Shown here: piece after piece, positions 63,930 through 64,000 of the stretch
How the letters are laid out: every line of letters starts with the position of its first letter
How positions within the stretch are numbered: position 1 is the first letter of the stretch
Source: Acidimicrobiia bacterium
GTDB lineage: Bacteria > Actinomycetota > Acidimicrobiia > Acidimicrobiales > Bin134
Direction: 5' to 3'
Assembly: GCA_022822905.1 (NCBI GenBank)
Contig: JAJDYE010000006.1
Span: forward strand, 1 to 64,000
DNA length: 64,000 nt
Notes under the pieces: model-generated
Database searches by the model: none
What the model saw: the letters and a program-made list of their open reading frames with translations, nothing else
Told to the model about the DNA's origin: nothing
Translations under genes and position numbers: made by a program

Positions 63930-64000
63930 GTTGCTCCTGAGTCCTCTTATCCGTTCCGGGCCTAAGTTCTAGGTCAACCGCATGCCGTAGCCGTAGCCGT
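63930..64000 (-). promoter_or_regulatory. Leader region of the respiratory block (partial)
   Basis: Seventy-one bases between the cytochrome b start and the window edge. A Shine-Dalgarno AGGAGCAA lies just before the ATG on the minus strand. The edge carries a short GCCGTA triplicate repeat. No clear -10/-35 is visible. Confidence 0.4.

Overview
The window reads as a chromosomal segment of a high-GC actinomycete, most likely of class Acidimicrobiia. The reasons are the strong G/C third-position bias, a DUF222-HNH endonuclease gene, many GTG/TTG starts with 4-base stop/start overlaps, a complete actinobacterial-type nuoA-N operon, and a bc-type complex III whose cytochrome b is split into two genes next to nuo. 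I saw no rRNA, tRNA or CRISPR array. The lineage is inferred from gene content, not from a marker-gene search.

Left part (1-11,300). A decayed start (poly-C tracts, a 33-bp tandem repeat, a chimeric ORF) is followed by a TPP riboswitch and a compact thiamine operon thiC-thiE-thiO-thiS-thiG-thiE2-thiD, which makes both the pyrimidine and the thiazole halves and joins them. Convergent to it lie an O-methyltransferase, a PPOX-class flavin protein and a HelD-like helicase whose reading frame appears to begin at an ATT codon. Two small membrane/coiled-coil genes follow.

Middle part (11,300-43,500) is mosaic. It starts with a giant exonuclease-RecQ-UvrD fusion helicase, a DUF222-HNH gene and a remnant two-gene unit (transposase-like zinc-ribbon regulator plus broken AbiEii-like nucleotidyltransferase). 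Then come heme genes (hemE, hemY/cgoX), an Lnt-like protein with Ser at the catalytic Cys position, and a HigB/HigA-like toxin-antitoxin pair behind a perfect 26-bp palindrome. Next are dtd, a glycosyltransferase/methyltransferase/toroid operon, a secreted RCC1-repeat protein, and an inverted-repeat element abutting an orphan VapC. Two restriction-modification loci follow. One is a C5-methyltransferase, a DUF4928-like nuclease with a one-base frameshift, and Vsr. The other is an HTH-nuclease fusion divergent from a C5-methyltransferase around a perfect 22-bp palindrome that resembles a controller-protein box. Housekeeping and secreted-protein genes (sodC, DUF1214, gtrA, tesB, a PQQ-type sugar dehydrogenase, a TPP enzyme) fill the spaces.

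Right part (43,560-63,929) is one uninterrupted minus-strand respiratory block. In transcription order it carries split cytochrome b (two genes), Rieske protein, diheme cytochrome c, an unrecognised three-TM membrane protein, then nuoA-N. Near-continuous stop/start overlaps suggest that complexes III and I are co-expressed. NADH oxidised by complex I reduces (mena)quinone, and the bc complex passes the electrons to cytochrome c.

The most unusual items are the HTH-PD-(D/E)XK fusion with its palindromic operator, the exonuclease-RecQ-UvrD fusion, the AUU-started HelD-like gene, the regulator built from a transposase DNA-binding module beside an AbiEii remnant, the structured element next to VapC, the conserved-looking membrane protein between complex III and complex I genes, and the NuoG that lacks N7 cluster ligands.
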